64,000 nucleotides of DNA from positions 1,364,001 to 1,428,000 of the forward strand of contig CANJKZ010000960.1 of NCBI GenBank assembly GCA_947471745.1, written 5' to 3'. Source of the DNA: Closterium sp. Naga37s-1. Its lineage: Eukaryota; Streptophyta; Zygnematophyceae; Desmidiales; Closteriaceae. A model generated the notes under the pieces. That model did not search any database and had not been told where the DNA came from. It saw nothing but the letters and a program-made list of their open reading frames with translations. The position numbers and the translations under genes are program-made. This document shows, one piece after another, positions 49,601-60,189 of this stretch. Within the stretch, counting starts at the first letter, position 1, and every line of letters begins with the position of its first letter.

Positions 49601-51229
49601 CTCGTGTCCATGCTGCTTGCCCCTGAGGGAGACCCGGATGCACTAGACATCCCGACCCCGCGCTCTTACGCAGAGGCGATAGAGGGTCCCTACTCCTCTC
49701 AGTGGCAGGCAGCCATGGACGCAGAGATGGCTTCCTGGAAGTCCACAGGCACCTACGTAGACGAGGTTCCCCCACGTGGGGCGAACATCGTCAGTGGCAT
49801 GTGGATCTTCAGGGTGAAGCGGCCGCCGGGTTCTCCGCCTGCCTTCAAGGCGCGTTACGTTGCACGTGGCTTCAGTCAGCGACAGGGAGTTGACTTCTTT
49901 CAGACCTTCTCCCCTACCCCGAAGATGACCACTCTTCGGGTACTGCTGCACGTTGCTGCTCAGCGTGACTACGAGCTCCACTCGCTTGACTTCAGCACAG
50001 CCTTCCTACAAGGCAGCCTGCACGAGGAGATCTGGCTGCGCCGCCCACCTGGCTTCACTGGGTCGTTTCCTGCTGGTACCCAGTGGAGCCTCCGGCGGCC
50101 AGTCTACGGTCTCCGCCAGGCGCCCCGTGAGTGGCACGACACGCTCAGGATGACTCTTGTTGCTCTTGGTTTTGCTCCTTCCACTGCTGACCCTTCTCTG
50201 TTTCTACGCACTGACGCTACTCTGCCGCCGTTCTACGTTCTTGTGTACGTAGACGACCTTGTCTTTGCTACTGCTGACACGGAGGCACTCGCCCACGTGA
50301 AGTCCGAGCTGCAGAAGAGACACACGTGCACAGACCTGGGTGAGCTCACAAGCTATCTTGGCTTGCGGATCACCCGGGACAGAGCACAGCGCACCATTAC
50401 CTTGACTCAGTCACACATGGTGCAGCAGGTCCTTCAGCGCTTCGGCTTCACCTACTCCTCGCCACAGTCCACTCCTCTGCCTACCGGTCACTCGCTCTCA
50501 GCTCCACCTTCGGACGAGTCCGTAGAGCCGAGTGGCCCGTATCCAAAGCTTGTGGGCTGCCTCATGTACCTGATGACTTGCACACGACCTGACCTCGCAT
50601 ACCCTCTCAGCCTTCTGGCTCGCTACGTGGCTCCCGGCAGGCACCGAAAGGTGCACTGGGATGCTGCAAAGAGGGTGTTGCGATACTTGTGCAGTACATC
50701 GGGCATGGGGCTCGTGCTTGGAGGACGGGCTCGAGTTGTCCTCACTGGTCACGCTGACGCCTCCTGGGTTGACGACTTGGCTACGCAGCGGTCGTCACAG
50801 GGTTACACCTTCAGCCTTGGCTCCGGTTCTGTCTCCTGGCGGTTTACCCGCTCTTCTTCTGTTCTCAGCTCCAGTTGTGAGGCTGAGATCTACGCTGGGG
50901 CCATGGCTGCACAGGAGCTTCGCTGGCTCACCTACCTGCTGACCGACTTGGGAGAGGCGCCTCGTTCTCCTCCAGTTCTGTACGTCGACAACAAGGCCAT
51001 GCTGGCCTTGTGTCAAGAGCACAGACTGGAGCACAGAACGAAGCACATTGCTCTGCGCTACTTCCTTGCTCGAGAGTTGCAGCAGCGTGGCCAGCTTCAT
51101 CTTGCTTACGTGGCCTCTCAGGCCAACACTGCTGATGTTTTCACCAAGGAACTTCAGCCTTGTGATCATCAGCGTTTCTGTACTGTGTTAGGCCTTGTAC
51201 CTACTGTGCCTCACTTGTTGACTTCTTGA
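46679..51229 (+). pseudogene. Element G pol, complete but for one in-frame stop
   Basis: Starts MYALADITEGDCYLR. Protease FTLDSGASRSFF; integrase zinc site HRLGHPS ... CVPCVEG; core LHMDVWGP, LHSDRGGEFSS, QNGIAERRIG; a 15-bp repeat (GGAET units, 48405-48480). A TAG at 48530-48532 stands where H has CAG. The same frame then runs through the Gly/Ala linker to RT (KARYVARGFSQRQ, VYVDDLVFA) and RNase H (HADASWVDDLA, SSCEAEIYAG, VDNKAMLAL, HRTKHIALRYFL), ending at 51229. 51230-51458 is 3' untranslated and contains the polypurine tract TATGGGGGTG. Confidence 0.92.
48400..48910 (+). repeat. Gly/Ala/Glu repeat linker of element G
   Basis: GGTGCTGAGACTGGG units, then GGTGCTGGAGCTGCTGGAG modules between integrase and RT. 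Equivalent tracts occur at 18985-19480 (B), 38895-39490 (F2) and 55600-56345 (H). Confidence 0.88.
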
Positions 51230-51458
51230 CTCTGCTTGTACTGTACTCTATATACTTATACCTGCATGCTTACACTTGCTAGGTTGTGTTCACTGTACTG
51301 TTTGCTTTCCTTTATATAACTCTGCATGTGAACTGGCCTTATGGCCCTTTGCTTGTGCTCAGACTGTGTGGTGACTTTGTGATCCACCCTGAGCTTGCTT
51401 TGCTTTTCTTGACTGGTCTTGTGACCTCTTGTTCTCCCCCACTTTGCCTATGGGGGTG

Positions 51459-51592
51459 TGTCAAACTTATATCTGCTATGGTCTATTTAGGCTGTAGTGG
51501 GGTAGCTCTTAGAGGGTACAACACTTATGTGTTTCCTACTTGTACCCATCTCACTTTCTAGTTCATTCATTCTTTCGTCAATCATTCTCACA
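51459..51592 (+). repeat. 3' LTR of element G
   Basis: 134 bp, TGTCAAACTTATATCTGC...ATTCTCACA. 51593-51683 is a 91-bp spacer with no feature before the next element. Confidence 0.85.
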
Positions 51593-51683
51593 ATCGGTGT
51601 ATCTTCTCGCGGGAAAAATAAGAGGGGACTCCGGAGTGCTTGGAGGCAACTCAAAGTCAGGTGGAATGTTGGTTGGTCTGTTG

Positions 51684-51814
51684 TGTCAAACTTATATGCT
51701 ATAGTCTATCTAGGCTGTAGTGGGGTAGGTCATATAGGGTACAACACTTTAAGGTTTCCTACTTGTACCCACCTGCTTGCTAGTTCAGTCATTCATTCGT
51801 TCACTATTCTAACA
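51684..51814 (+). repeat. 5' LTR of element H
   Basis: 131 bp, TGTCAAACTTATATGC...ACTATTCTAACA; close to the LTRs of D and G. Confidence 0.88.
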
Positions 51815-51868
51815 TGGTATTCTTAGCAGGTTCCCTAGTGGGAACGTTTTTTTTTAGGGCCCACCACG
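51815..51868 (+). promoter_or_regulatory. H primer-binding region: PBS, hairpin, tRNA-complementary box
   Basis: PBS-like TGGTATTCTTAGC, hairpin GTTCCC-TAGT-GGGAAC (51830-51845), box GGGCCCACCACG (51857-51868). Confidence 0.62.
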
Positions 51869-51884
51869 AATTTTTCTTGCCCTG

Positions 51885-52500
51885 TCCGAAGCGCGCCTCG
51901 CGCCCTGCCCTAGTACGGCCCGTCGCGGCCCTGCCTTCGCTGGCCCGTCGCGGCCCTGCCTTCGCTGGCCCGTCGCCGGCTTGTCGCTGGCCCATCCCAG
52001 TCGCGGCCCTGCCTTCGCCGCCCGTCGCGGCCTCTGCCCTGAAGCCGCCCTGACGCGGCCCTACACTGCTGCCGCCCCAGTCGTGGCCCTGCCCTACAGC
52101 CGCCCCTGACGCGGCCCTGTCCTGCTGCCGCCCCAGTCGCGGCCCTGCCTTAGCCGCCCGTTGCGGCCCTGCCCTACTGCCGCCCCAGTCGCGGCCTCTG
52201 CCCTGCAGCCGCCCTGTCGCGGCCCTGCCCTACTGCCGCCCCAGTCTCGGCTCTTCCCTGCAGCCGCCCTGTCGCGGCCCTGCCCTGCTGCCACCCCGAT
52301 CGCGGCCCTGACCTAAACCGCCAGCTGCGGCCCTGCCCTGCACCCGCCCCTGGTAAGCACCCGCGCCGCCCTGCCGCGCCTCGCCGCCTGCTGCCGCGCC
52401 GCGCCGCCAGGAACCGAGCCGCGCCGCCCTGCCGAGCCGCGCCGCCCAGCCGAGCCGCGCCGCACTACCGAGCCGCGCCGCCCTGCCGAGCCGCGCTGCC
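51885..52500 (+). repeat. GC-rich leader of element H
   Basis: Repeats of CGCGGCCCTGCCCTGCTGCC and GAGCCGCGCCGCCC, ending in a CTG/CTA-rich run before gag. Confidence 0.82.
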
Positions 52501-52577
52501 CTTCTGCTTGCACTGCTTCTGCTACTATTGCTACTGCTGCTACTACTGCTACTGCTGCTACTGCTGCTACTGCTACT

Positions 52578-53824
52578 ATGGCTAGCCCTACTGTTCTCAC
52601 CTTTGATGCTGAGGGGCGTGCAGTTGACTTTGACGTGTGGATTGACGACCTGCAGCTCTTTCTTCAGTGTGACTCTAGGGATGGGGTATCCCTGTTTGAT
52701 CACACGTCCGGTGTCTCTACTGCACCTGCTGCCACTGCTGACAGTACGGTTCGCTCGCAGTGGACCACTCGTGACGCTGTTGCTCGCCTTGCTGTTTGTA
52801 GTCACCTGCCGTCTGCTGAGCGCGCGCACTTTGGCCAGTACAAGACTGCTCAGTCTTTGTACGACGCTGTAGTAGCGTGCTACTCCTCCCCTTCCACTGC
52901 TGCCCTCAGCCGCCTCATGCTGCCGTACCTGTTCCCTGACCTCATTACTCACCTCCGCACTAGTGACGCCCACTACCGCGCTGCGCTTCCCACTGAGTTC
53001 TGTGCCAAGAACCCGCCCCCCCCCCCATGTACATCACCCTTTACTACCTAGTTACCCGCCTCCCTGACTCCCTTGCTTCAGTCAGGGACCACTTTCTCTC
53101 CCTTTGCCCCACCGAGCTCACTGTCGACCTGCTAGAGGAGCGCCTCACTGCGGCTGAGAAGAGTATCTTAGCTGTAGGTGCTTCTCGCGGTGACCATCGC
53201 GCCCCTTTCTTTGAGGGGTGTTCCCCTGTCCCCCTTCTCCCCTCTGTTGCTTCTGCTGCTGCTGTCGACCTCGTTGGCACTGAGGAGGTCGGGGCTGCGT
53301 CTGCTCCTAGTGGTAGGCGCCACACCAGCAGGGGCAAGGGGGGCAAGGGTGGTGGAGGGGACGGTGGGGGCGGCGGTGGAGGCGGTGGAGGAGGCGGAGG
53401 GAGTGGGACTGGAGGTGGGGGTGGTGGCGGGAGTGGAGGCTTCGGTGGCGGCGGTGGGGGTGGTGGAGGCAGCGGCAGCGGCGGTGGAGGCAGCGGCAGC
53501 GGCGGTGGAGGCAGCGGCAGTGGTGGTGGAGGTGGCGGCGACGGTCGTGCTGGTCGAGGTGCAGCCGCGCAGCGTGGAGGCGTTGGTGGTAGCCAGCGCC
53601 AGCAGCAGCCGCGTTCCCGTGAGACCCCGTCGGCCCAGCAGCTTCGTGAGTGGTACGATGGGCGTGGGAGGTCTGGGGGTGTTGGTCCCTGCACTTACGT
53701 TCTTCACACCGGCGGGCGTCATGGGGAGACGTGTGGGCTGCCACACACTGCGCACCGCTGCTTTGGTCGCCTGACTGACGCCTGGCGCGCCCAGTTTCCT
53801 GACGCTGTTGAGCTCCCTCGCTGA
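52578..53824 (+). pseudogene. Element H gag with zinc-like motif, frameshifted at a poly-C run
   Basis: MASPTVLTFDAEGRAVDFDV starts at 52578. At the run of 11 C (53016-53026) the frame changes, and gag continues as MYITLYYLVTRLPDSL from 53027. A Gly tract (53350-53545) precedes REWYDGRGRSGG, the motif CTYVLHTGGRHGETC-GLPHTAHRCF and a TGA at 53822-53824, where relatives have TGG. Downstream pol is in the same frame, so gag and pol were originally one frame. Confidence 0.88.
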
Positions 53825-53887
53825 GGTGATCTGCTTAAGCAGAATGTTGCTATCTTTGATCTTGATTTCGATGCTATCCTTGCTGCC

Positions 53888-56800
53888 ATGTATGCTGTGA
53901 CTGATAGTGCTGAGGGTGACTATTACCTGAGTGTTCCGCCCGACCCGGGCATTGAGGCTACTGCTCTAGGTGCTAGTGCGTCTGCTGCTCCAGGTACTGG
54001 TGAGTCTGTTGCTCCAGGTGCTGGTGAGTCTGCTCTCTCTGGTACTGCACCTACTGAGGCCTTCCACACTTTCACACTTGACTCTGGTGCTTCGCGGTCT
54101 TTCTTTCGCGACAGCACCACACTCACGCCGCTCAGTCGACCTGTCGCAGTCTCCCTGGCTGACCCCTCTGGGGGCCTAGTCCTTGCGCACTCTTCCACGG
54201 TTCTACCGTGTCCTGCGGCCCCGTCGGGCTTGCTGTCGGGACTCCACCTCCCCTCGTTCTCTACGAACCTGGTGAGTGTAGTTGACCTCCAGGACGCGTG
54301 GGTTGACGAGTTCACCCCTGGAGGTCAGCGTGTGACCCACTGCACTTGCTCTCGGACGGGCCGCCACCTGGCCACGTTCACTCGTCGGCCTGGCTCGAGT
54401 CTATACACACTGACTACTGCGTCTCCTCCGGTTGCTGCGTCTGGTCAGGTAGCCGCGTCTCGTCAGGTGCTTTCTGCCGCGTCCAGGTCTAGTCCAGTGT
54501 CTGCCCCCTGCTCATGTCATCCTCTGTCACACGAGACTCTCCTTTGGCACCACCGCCTTGGTCACCCCTCCCTGCCTCGTCTTCGAGGTATGGCCTCCCG
54601 TACCCTTGTCTCGGGTCTACCCCGGTCCCTCCCTCCCCTTCCTCTGGGGCCTGCCCCTACTTGTGTTCCTTGTGTTGAGGGCCGGCAGCGCGCCACTCCT
54701 CACTCCTCCACGTTCCCTCCGACAGAGGCTCCTCTGCAGACTCTTCACATGGACGTGTGGGGCCCAGCCCGCGTCCGTGGACAGGGTCACGAGCGTTACT
54801 TCCTGCTGGTCGTTGACGACTACTCGCGTTACACCACAGTCTTCCCCTTGCGCAGCAAGGGTGAGGTCACTGAGGTGTTGATCGACTAGATCCGCGGTAC
54901 CCGTCGCCAGTTCAGCGAGAGTTTTGGCTCGGACCTTCCTATTCTGCGTCTGCACTCAGACAGAGGTGGTGAGTTTTCCTCCGACCTTCTGAGGGCCTTC
55001 TGTCGTGCGGAGGGCATCCGCCAGACGTTCACGCTTCCGGCCTCCCCACAGCAAAATGGGATTGCTGAGCGCCGCATTGGCATGGTCATGGACGTCGCTC
55101 ATACGTCCATGATCCATGCGGCTGCTCCCCATTTTCTGTGGCCGTTCGCGGTTCAGTACGCTGCGCATCAGATCAACCTTCAGCCTCGTGTCTCCTTGCC
55201 GGAGACCACACCTACTCTGCAGTGGACGGGGAAGGTTGGCGATGCATCTGTGTTCTGTGTCTGGGGATCTCGAGCTTTTGTCCGCGATACTTCAGCGGAC
55301 AAGCTGTCCTCCCGTGCCGTTCCCTGCGTCTTCCTTGGCTTACCCCCTGACGCACCCGGGTGGCAGTTCTACCACCCCACCTCGCGTCATGTTCTGTCCT
55401 CTCAGGACGTCACGTTTGATGAGTCGGTGTCTTACTACCGTCTCTTTCCCTACCGCACTGCCTCTCTCCCCCCCCCGCCACACTTCCTAGCACCAGGTAC
55501 TCCTCCAGAACCCCCTCCCCCCTCAGGGTCCTGCCCCCTCAGGTGTGTCCCAGGTAGACCCTGTCGAGCCTGTCGAGGTAGCTGTCCACTCAGGTGCTGC
55601 TAGGGGTGCTGAGCCTGCGGGTGCGGGGACTGATGGTGTTGGGCCTGTGGTTGCTGTGTGTGAGGGTGCGGAGCCTGGTGGTGCTGAGCCTGAGCGTGTG
55701 GAGCCTGGGGGTGCTGAGCCTGGGGGTGCTGAGTCTGGGAGTGCTGAGCCTGGGGGTGCTGCGCCTGAGCGTGCTGAGTCTGGAGGTCCTCCGGGTGTCC
55801 CGTCACGGCGGGAGCCCCTCTCTCGGCAGCAGCTTCGTGAGTGGTACACTCTGCGCTGTCGCCGTGCTGCTGGTGCTGGAGCTGCTGGGGGTGCTTCTAG
55901 GGCTGCTGGAGGTGCGTCTGGTGCTGGAGCTGCTGGAGGTGCTGCTGGCGCAGGAGCTGCTGGAGGTGCTGCTGGAGCTGGAGCTGCTGGAGGTACTGCT
56001 GGTGCTGGAGCTGCTGGAGGTGCTGCTGGAGCTGGAGCTGCTGGAGGTGCTGCTGGAGCTGGAGCTGCTAGAGGTACTGCTGGTGCTGGAGCTGCTGGAG
56101 CCGCTGGTCCTGGAGGTACTGGTGCTGGAGGTACTGGTGCTGTTGGAGCTGCTGGAGGTGATGGAGCAGCTGGTCCCGGAGGTGCTCGTACTGGAGGTAT
56201 TGGAGCTGCTGAGGCTGGTGGTGCTTCAGGAGTTGGAGCTGCAGGTGTTGGAGCTGTTGCTACTGGAGGTGCTGCTGGAGCTGGAGCTGTTGGAGTTACT
56301 GGAGCTGGTGGTGCTACGGGAGTTGTAGCTGGAGACCCTGGAGCTGAGGGTACTGGTGCTGTCTCTGCTGTTTCTGGAGGCGCTGCGCGGCCGCGGCCGT
56401 ACTACGTTCCGCTGCTTCAGCAGGTTCTTGGTCCTCCTCCTCCTTTACTGAGTCCACCGCCTGTCCGGTCACAGTCGCAGTTACAGCCGGCCTCTCCACT
56501 GCCTGGTCCTTCTCCTTACTCTGGACCGACTACAGGCCTTACGGAGCGTCGTGAGCCTGAGTCCCGTCCTGCGTCACCTGAATCTCGTTCTGAGTCACCT
56601 GTCGGCGCTGTTCGCACTGGTCGTCGTGTTCCGCGTCAGCGTCCTCCTCCTGTCCTCGGCACTCACTCTATGACACTGCGTCCTTCCACTGCTCCACAGC
56701 GTGTCCCTCTGCCGTCTCCTCCTGCGTCCTCTCTTCCTGACGGTCTTGACCCGGAGTCGTACTCCCTTCGTGCTGCTAGTCCTACTCTCACGCGCTTTCT

Positions 56801-58320
56801 GGCCACTGCTGTCACTGACCCTTTGTTTGAGTCCACTGCTGCGTCTGCTCTCGTTGCTGAGCTGCTTGACTTTGCTGCAGCCTGTCGCCTAGACTACGCC
56901 ACTAGTCTTGTTGTTGAGTCTGCGTCTGCGTCTGTCTGTCCTCCGTCCGTCGGGGGTGAGTGTGCTCTTGGCACGGACGTTTTTTAGGACAGACAGGAGG
57001 ATTTTGAGTGCTTTGCCGCTGCTGTACCTCATCTCATGTCCATGCTGCTTGCCCCTGAGGGAGACCCGGATGCACCAGACATCCCGACCCCGCGCTCTTA
57101 CGTAGAGGCGATAGAGGGTCCCTACTCCTCTCAGTGGCAGGCAGCCATGGACGCCGGGATGGCTTCTTGGAAGTCCACAGGCACCTACGTCGACGAGGTT
57201 CCCCCGCCTGAGGCGAACATCGTCAGTGGCATGTGGATCTTCAGGGTGAAGCGGCCGCCGGGTTCTCCGCCTGTCTTCAAGGCGCGTTACGTTGCACGAG
57301 GCTTCAGTCAGCGACTGGGAGTTTACTTCTTCCAGACCTTCTCCCCTACCCCGAAGATGACCACTCTTCGGGTGCTGCTGCACGTCGCCGCTCAGTGTGA
57401 GTACGAGCTACACTCGCTTGACTTCAGCACAGCCTTCCTACAGGGCAGCCTGCACGAGGAGATCTGGCTGCGCCGCCCACCTGGCTTCACTGGGTCGTTT
57501 CCTGCTGGTACCCAGTGGAGTCTCCGGCGGCCAGTCTACGGTCTCCGCCAGGCACCCCGTGAGTGGCACAACACACTGAGGACGACTCTTGCTGATCTTG
57601 GTTTTGCTCCTTCCACTGCTGACCCTTCGCTGTTTTTACGCACTGACACCACTCTGCCGCTGTTCTACGTTCTCGTGTACGTGGACGACTTGGTCTTTGC
57701 TACTGCTGACACTGAGGCACTCGCCCACGTGAAGTCCGAGCTGCAGAAGAGACACACGTGCACAGACCTGGGTGAGCTGACAATCTATCTTGGCTTGCGG
57801 ATCACCCAGGACAGAGCACAGCGCACCATTACCTTGACTCAGTCACACATGGTGCAGTAGGTCCTTCAGCGCTTCGGCTTCACGTACTCCTCGCCACAGT
57901 CCACTCCTCTGCCTACCGGTCACTCGCTCTCAGCTCCACCTTCGGACGAGTCCGTAGAGCCGAGTGGCCCGTATCCAGAGCTTGTGGGCTACCTCATGTA
58001 CCTGATGACTTGCACACGACCTGACCTCGCATACCCTCTCAGCCTTCTGGCTCGCTACGTGGCTCCCGGTAGGCACCGAAAGGTGCACTGGGATGCTGCG
58101 AAGAGGGTGTTGCACTACTTGTGCAGTACGTCGGGCATGGGGCTCGTGCTTGGAGGACGGGCTCGAGTTGTCCTCACTGGTCACGCAGACGCTTCCTGGG
58201 TTGACGACTTGGCTACGCAGCGGTCGTCACAGGGTTACACCTTCAGTCTTGGCTCCGGTTCTGTCTCTTGGCGGTCTACCCGCTCTTCTTCTGTTCTCAG
58301 CTCCAGTTGTGAGGCTGAGA
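53888..58320 (+). pseudogene. Element H pol, several stops, truncated
   Basis: Protease FTLDSGASRSFF; integrase interrupted by TAG at 54887-54889 (TGG in G); core LHSDRGGEFSS and QNGIAERRIG; a frame change near 55505; Gly/Ala linker to about 56345; TAG at 56985-56987 (GAG in G); RT with VYVDDLVFA; TAG at 57858-57860 (CAG in G); RNase H to HADASWVDDLA and SSSCEAE, where the element ends at 58320. Confidence 0.9.
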
Positions 58321-58640
58321 CAATAATGTCTTGGTAGTGACCTTGTTGATAAAAGTTGAAAGAGAACAAGATGATTGTAAGAAAGGAGTACAAAGGTATA
58401 AATAGCAAACTAGCTAGCCATATACTCTGAGGGGTACATTCTCTTATTAACTGAATTGCATTGCTACAGTAACCACGACTATTGCTCTTCTTGACAGTTA
58501 CCATGTTGCATCGCATAACCACCAAGTGCAGTTACTGGACAGTCAAGAGTCACGACCTTTGACTGTCTTCGACTGTTGACCTTCGGGTGACTCTCGATCT
58601 TCCGCGTGATCTATATGAGCTATTGCGGTACTAGTACAGA
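58321..58640 (-). repeat. A-like LTR fragment joined to element H
   Basis: On the minus strand it resembles the A/A2 LTR architecture (TTTGTACTCC..., a TATTTATA box near 58398, GGTCGTGACTC-type inverted-repeat remnants). It matches 34937-35052 over about 115 bp. The right boundary is uncertain. Confidence 0.55.
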
Positions 58641-59228
58641 CGCGCTGCTTCATTCTAGAGAGACGCGTGGGTGGAGAGGCTTCGGGAATGTTACGATAAC
58701 CTTTCGGTTATTCCAACAACCGGCACTGGGTAGGCACGTGTTCACCCCCGCCATTCGGTCAAGTCAGGTCGATAGCATGAGTCAGAACCAGGACTTGGTG
58801 GGAATGGTGAGGTTCGGGCGAAGGGGGTCGCAGGTCTTCCACCGGCTTTCACCTGCTCCCCGCATCATTTTTCAACCCCTGCTTAGAAGTCGGGCAGTTG
58901 CTTGTCGTGTGTCCTGGCGGCCTGCTAGGTCTGTCCTCGAAAACAGGTTCCTTACGGGGAAACCGCTCTCGTCCGTCCTTGAACAAAACGCCAACAACGT
59001 CCAGGTACATAGCGCCGTGCGAGTATTTCCGAGGTGTATGGGCTCGGATTGCCCTCACCGACTGCGTCCTACTCCTCCTAAGTACAGTAAAGCCACGTCG
59101 ATTTTTGTTGCAGCCCGTAAGTGCTAGCAGGTATGAAGTCCCGTCTGTCTAAATGCACGGCTACCGAAATTGCCGATTACGCGCCCGTCAATGCAGTAAA
59201 AGCTTGGGCTAGGAAAGTATATATGATA
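58641..59228. other. Intergenic stretch, no gene recognised
   Basis: Open frames exist on both strands (for example 58606-59127 plus and 58849-59058 minus) but show no domain or repeat that I recognise, and no splice model is supported. Confidence 0.45.
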
Positions 59229-59738
59229 CCGTAAGCCCCCGGATAGAAGCGCAGGTCTCGGATAAGCGCTGGCGCTTATAAAATGATGACGGCACTTATA
59301 TCCGGTCCTCGATTATAAGCCCACCCCCTAAAAAAATATGATTTATTATAAGCGCATGTTGGTTTTTCATTTGAAAACCTGACGAAATACAGAAACAAAT
59401 TTCACATTATCAGGGAAACGAACTACAAATTCGATTTCCCACACTCTGATCTCACTTTTTGCGCGTCTAGTCAGCATGTGCTGTCATTCTGTCAGTTTGA
59501 GTTGGCAGGGAATCACTCCCTGCCAAGCTGCGCGAGAATCAGATTCGCGACCCTATATGTTTTCGACTCGATTACAATCGGCAGAACGAGATCTACAGTT
59601 TGGTGTAAAACAGATAGAAATCCTTTTTGCCGTTTTATAAACGCCGGCGCTTATAAAATTCCTCGATTATAAGCGCACACCCTAAAAAACAGTGTTTTTT
59701 TATTCCCCATATGAACATTTCTATCCGGGGGCTGACGG
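59229..59738. mobile_element. 510-bp MITE with TA target duplication
   Basis: Terminal inverted repeats CCGTAAGCCCCCGGATAGAA (left) and CCGTCAGCCCCCGGATAGAA (right, complemented), 19 of 20 matching, flanked by TA (59227-59228, 59739-59740). Inside, a unit with GGCGCTTATAAAAT and CCTCGATTATAAGC followed by CCCTAAAAAA occurs near both ends (59270-59338 and 59644-59694). No coding. The TA duplication suggests a Tc1/mariner or pogo-type source. Confidence 0.82.
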
Positions 59739-59766
59739 TACCCGGTGTTATGAATAGACTTTGGGT

Positions 59767-59984
59767 TGTCAGAATCCCAACCACGAGACGAGACCATTGG
59801 GATAAATTGGCTTGTTAAGTAGCAGGTCAGTGCGCCCATAACCCTCCAGGACAACGAGCCTGTAACCTTTCCCTAGGATCAATCGGGGATCACCAGTGGA
59901 CCTCTGACACCCCCCCGCACTGGGATGCCCGAAGTGCACACACTGGGATTCGAACCCGAGACCTTCGCTCTGATACCATGTCAG
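59767..59984 (-). mobile_element. Second TRIM copy, 5' truncated
   Basis: On the minus strand: the last 6 bases of the 5' repeat, PBS TGGTATCAGAGCG, the core with B box GGTTCGAATCC (complement near 59946-59956), a polypurine run, and the 3' repeat (59909-59767, 143 bp). Element I inserted at 59985 and removed the rest of the 5' repeat. Same family as 41508-41853. Confidence 0.88.
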
Positions 59985-60122
59985 TGTCAAACATATGTAT
60001 ATCTATGTTATATTTTGGGTAGGCTTAGTGGGGTACACACTGTGGGGTACAACCCCTTAGGTTCATTTTTCTTTGTACCACCATCTCGATAGTCGACATT
60101 GATTCATGCCTAGCTTCTAAGA
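59985..60122 (+). repeat. 5' LTR of element I
   Basis: 138 bp, TGTCAAACATATGTATATC...CTTCTAAGA. The end is GA rather than the usual CA; the boundary is set by the abutting PBS. Confidence 0.75.
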
Positions 60123-60168
60123 TGGTATCTAGAGCATAGGTCTTTAGGACCTAAGATTAGGGCCCACC
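60123..60168 (+). promoter_or_regulatory. I primer-binding region: PBS, hairpin, tRNA-complementary box
   Basis: PBS-like TGGTATCTAGAGC, hairpin TAGGTC/GACCTA (60137-60153), box GGGCCCACC (60160-60168). Confidence 0.6.
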
Positions 60169-60189
60169 GATTACTGCATTACCTCACCT

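Larger units (their letters stand above)
44595..51592 (+). mobile_element. Element G: nearly full-length copia copy
   Basis: LTRs 44595-44724 (130 bp) and 51459-51592 (134 bp), clearly diverged, so older than B. All internal parts are present in order, with lesions in gag, a missing zinc motif, and one in-frame stop in pol. No target duplication is recognisable (TCGAA left, ATCGG right). Confidence 0.88.
51684..58320 (+). mobile_element. Element H: copia copy truncated in RNase H
   Basis: LTR, primer region, leader, gag, zinc motif, protease, integrase, linker, RT and part of RNase H; cut at 58320 right after SSSCEAE by an A-like LTR fragment. It has at least four nonsense codons and two frameshifts. 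Confidence 0.88.

Noticed and set aside
53010-53030. Programmed ribosomal frameshift in gag
   Set aside because: Copies F1 and F2 are in frame at the same site, and C-run length varies; slippage or sequencing error is simpler. Kept only as a finding to check.
58606-59127. Possible host gene exon (173 codons plus, 69 codons minus)
   Set aside because: No recognisable motif, no splice partner and no codon pattern that favours one strand.
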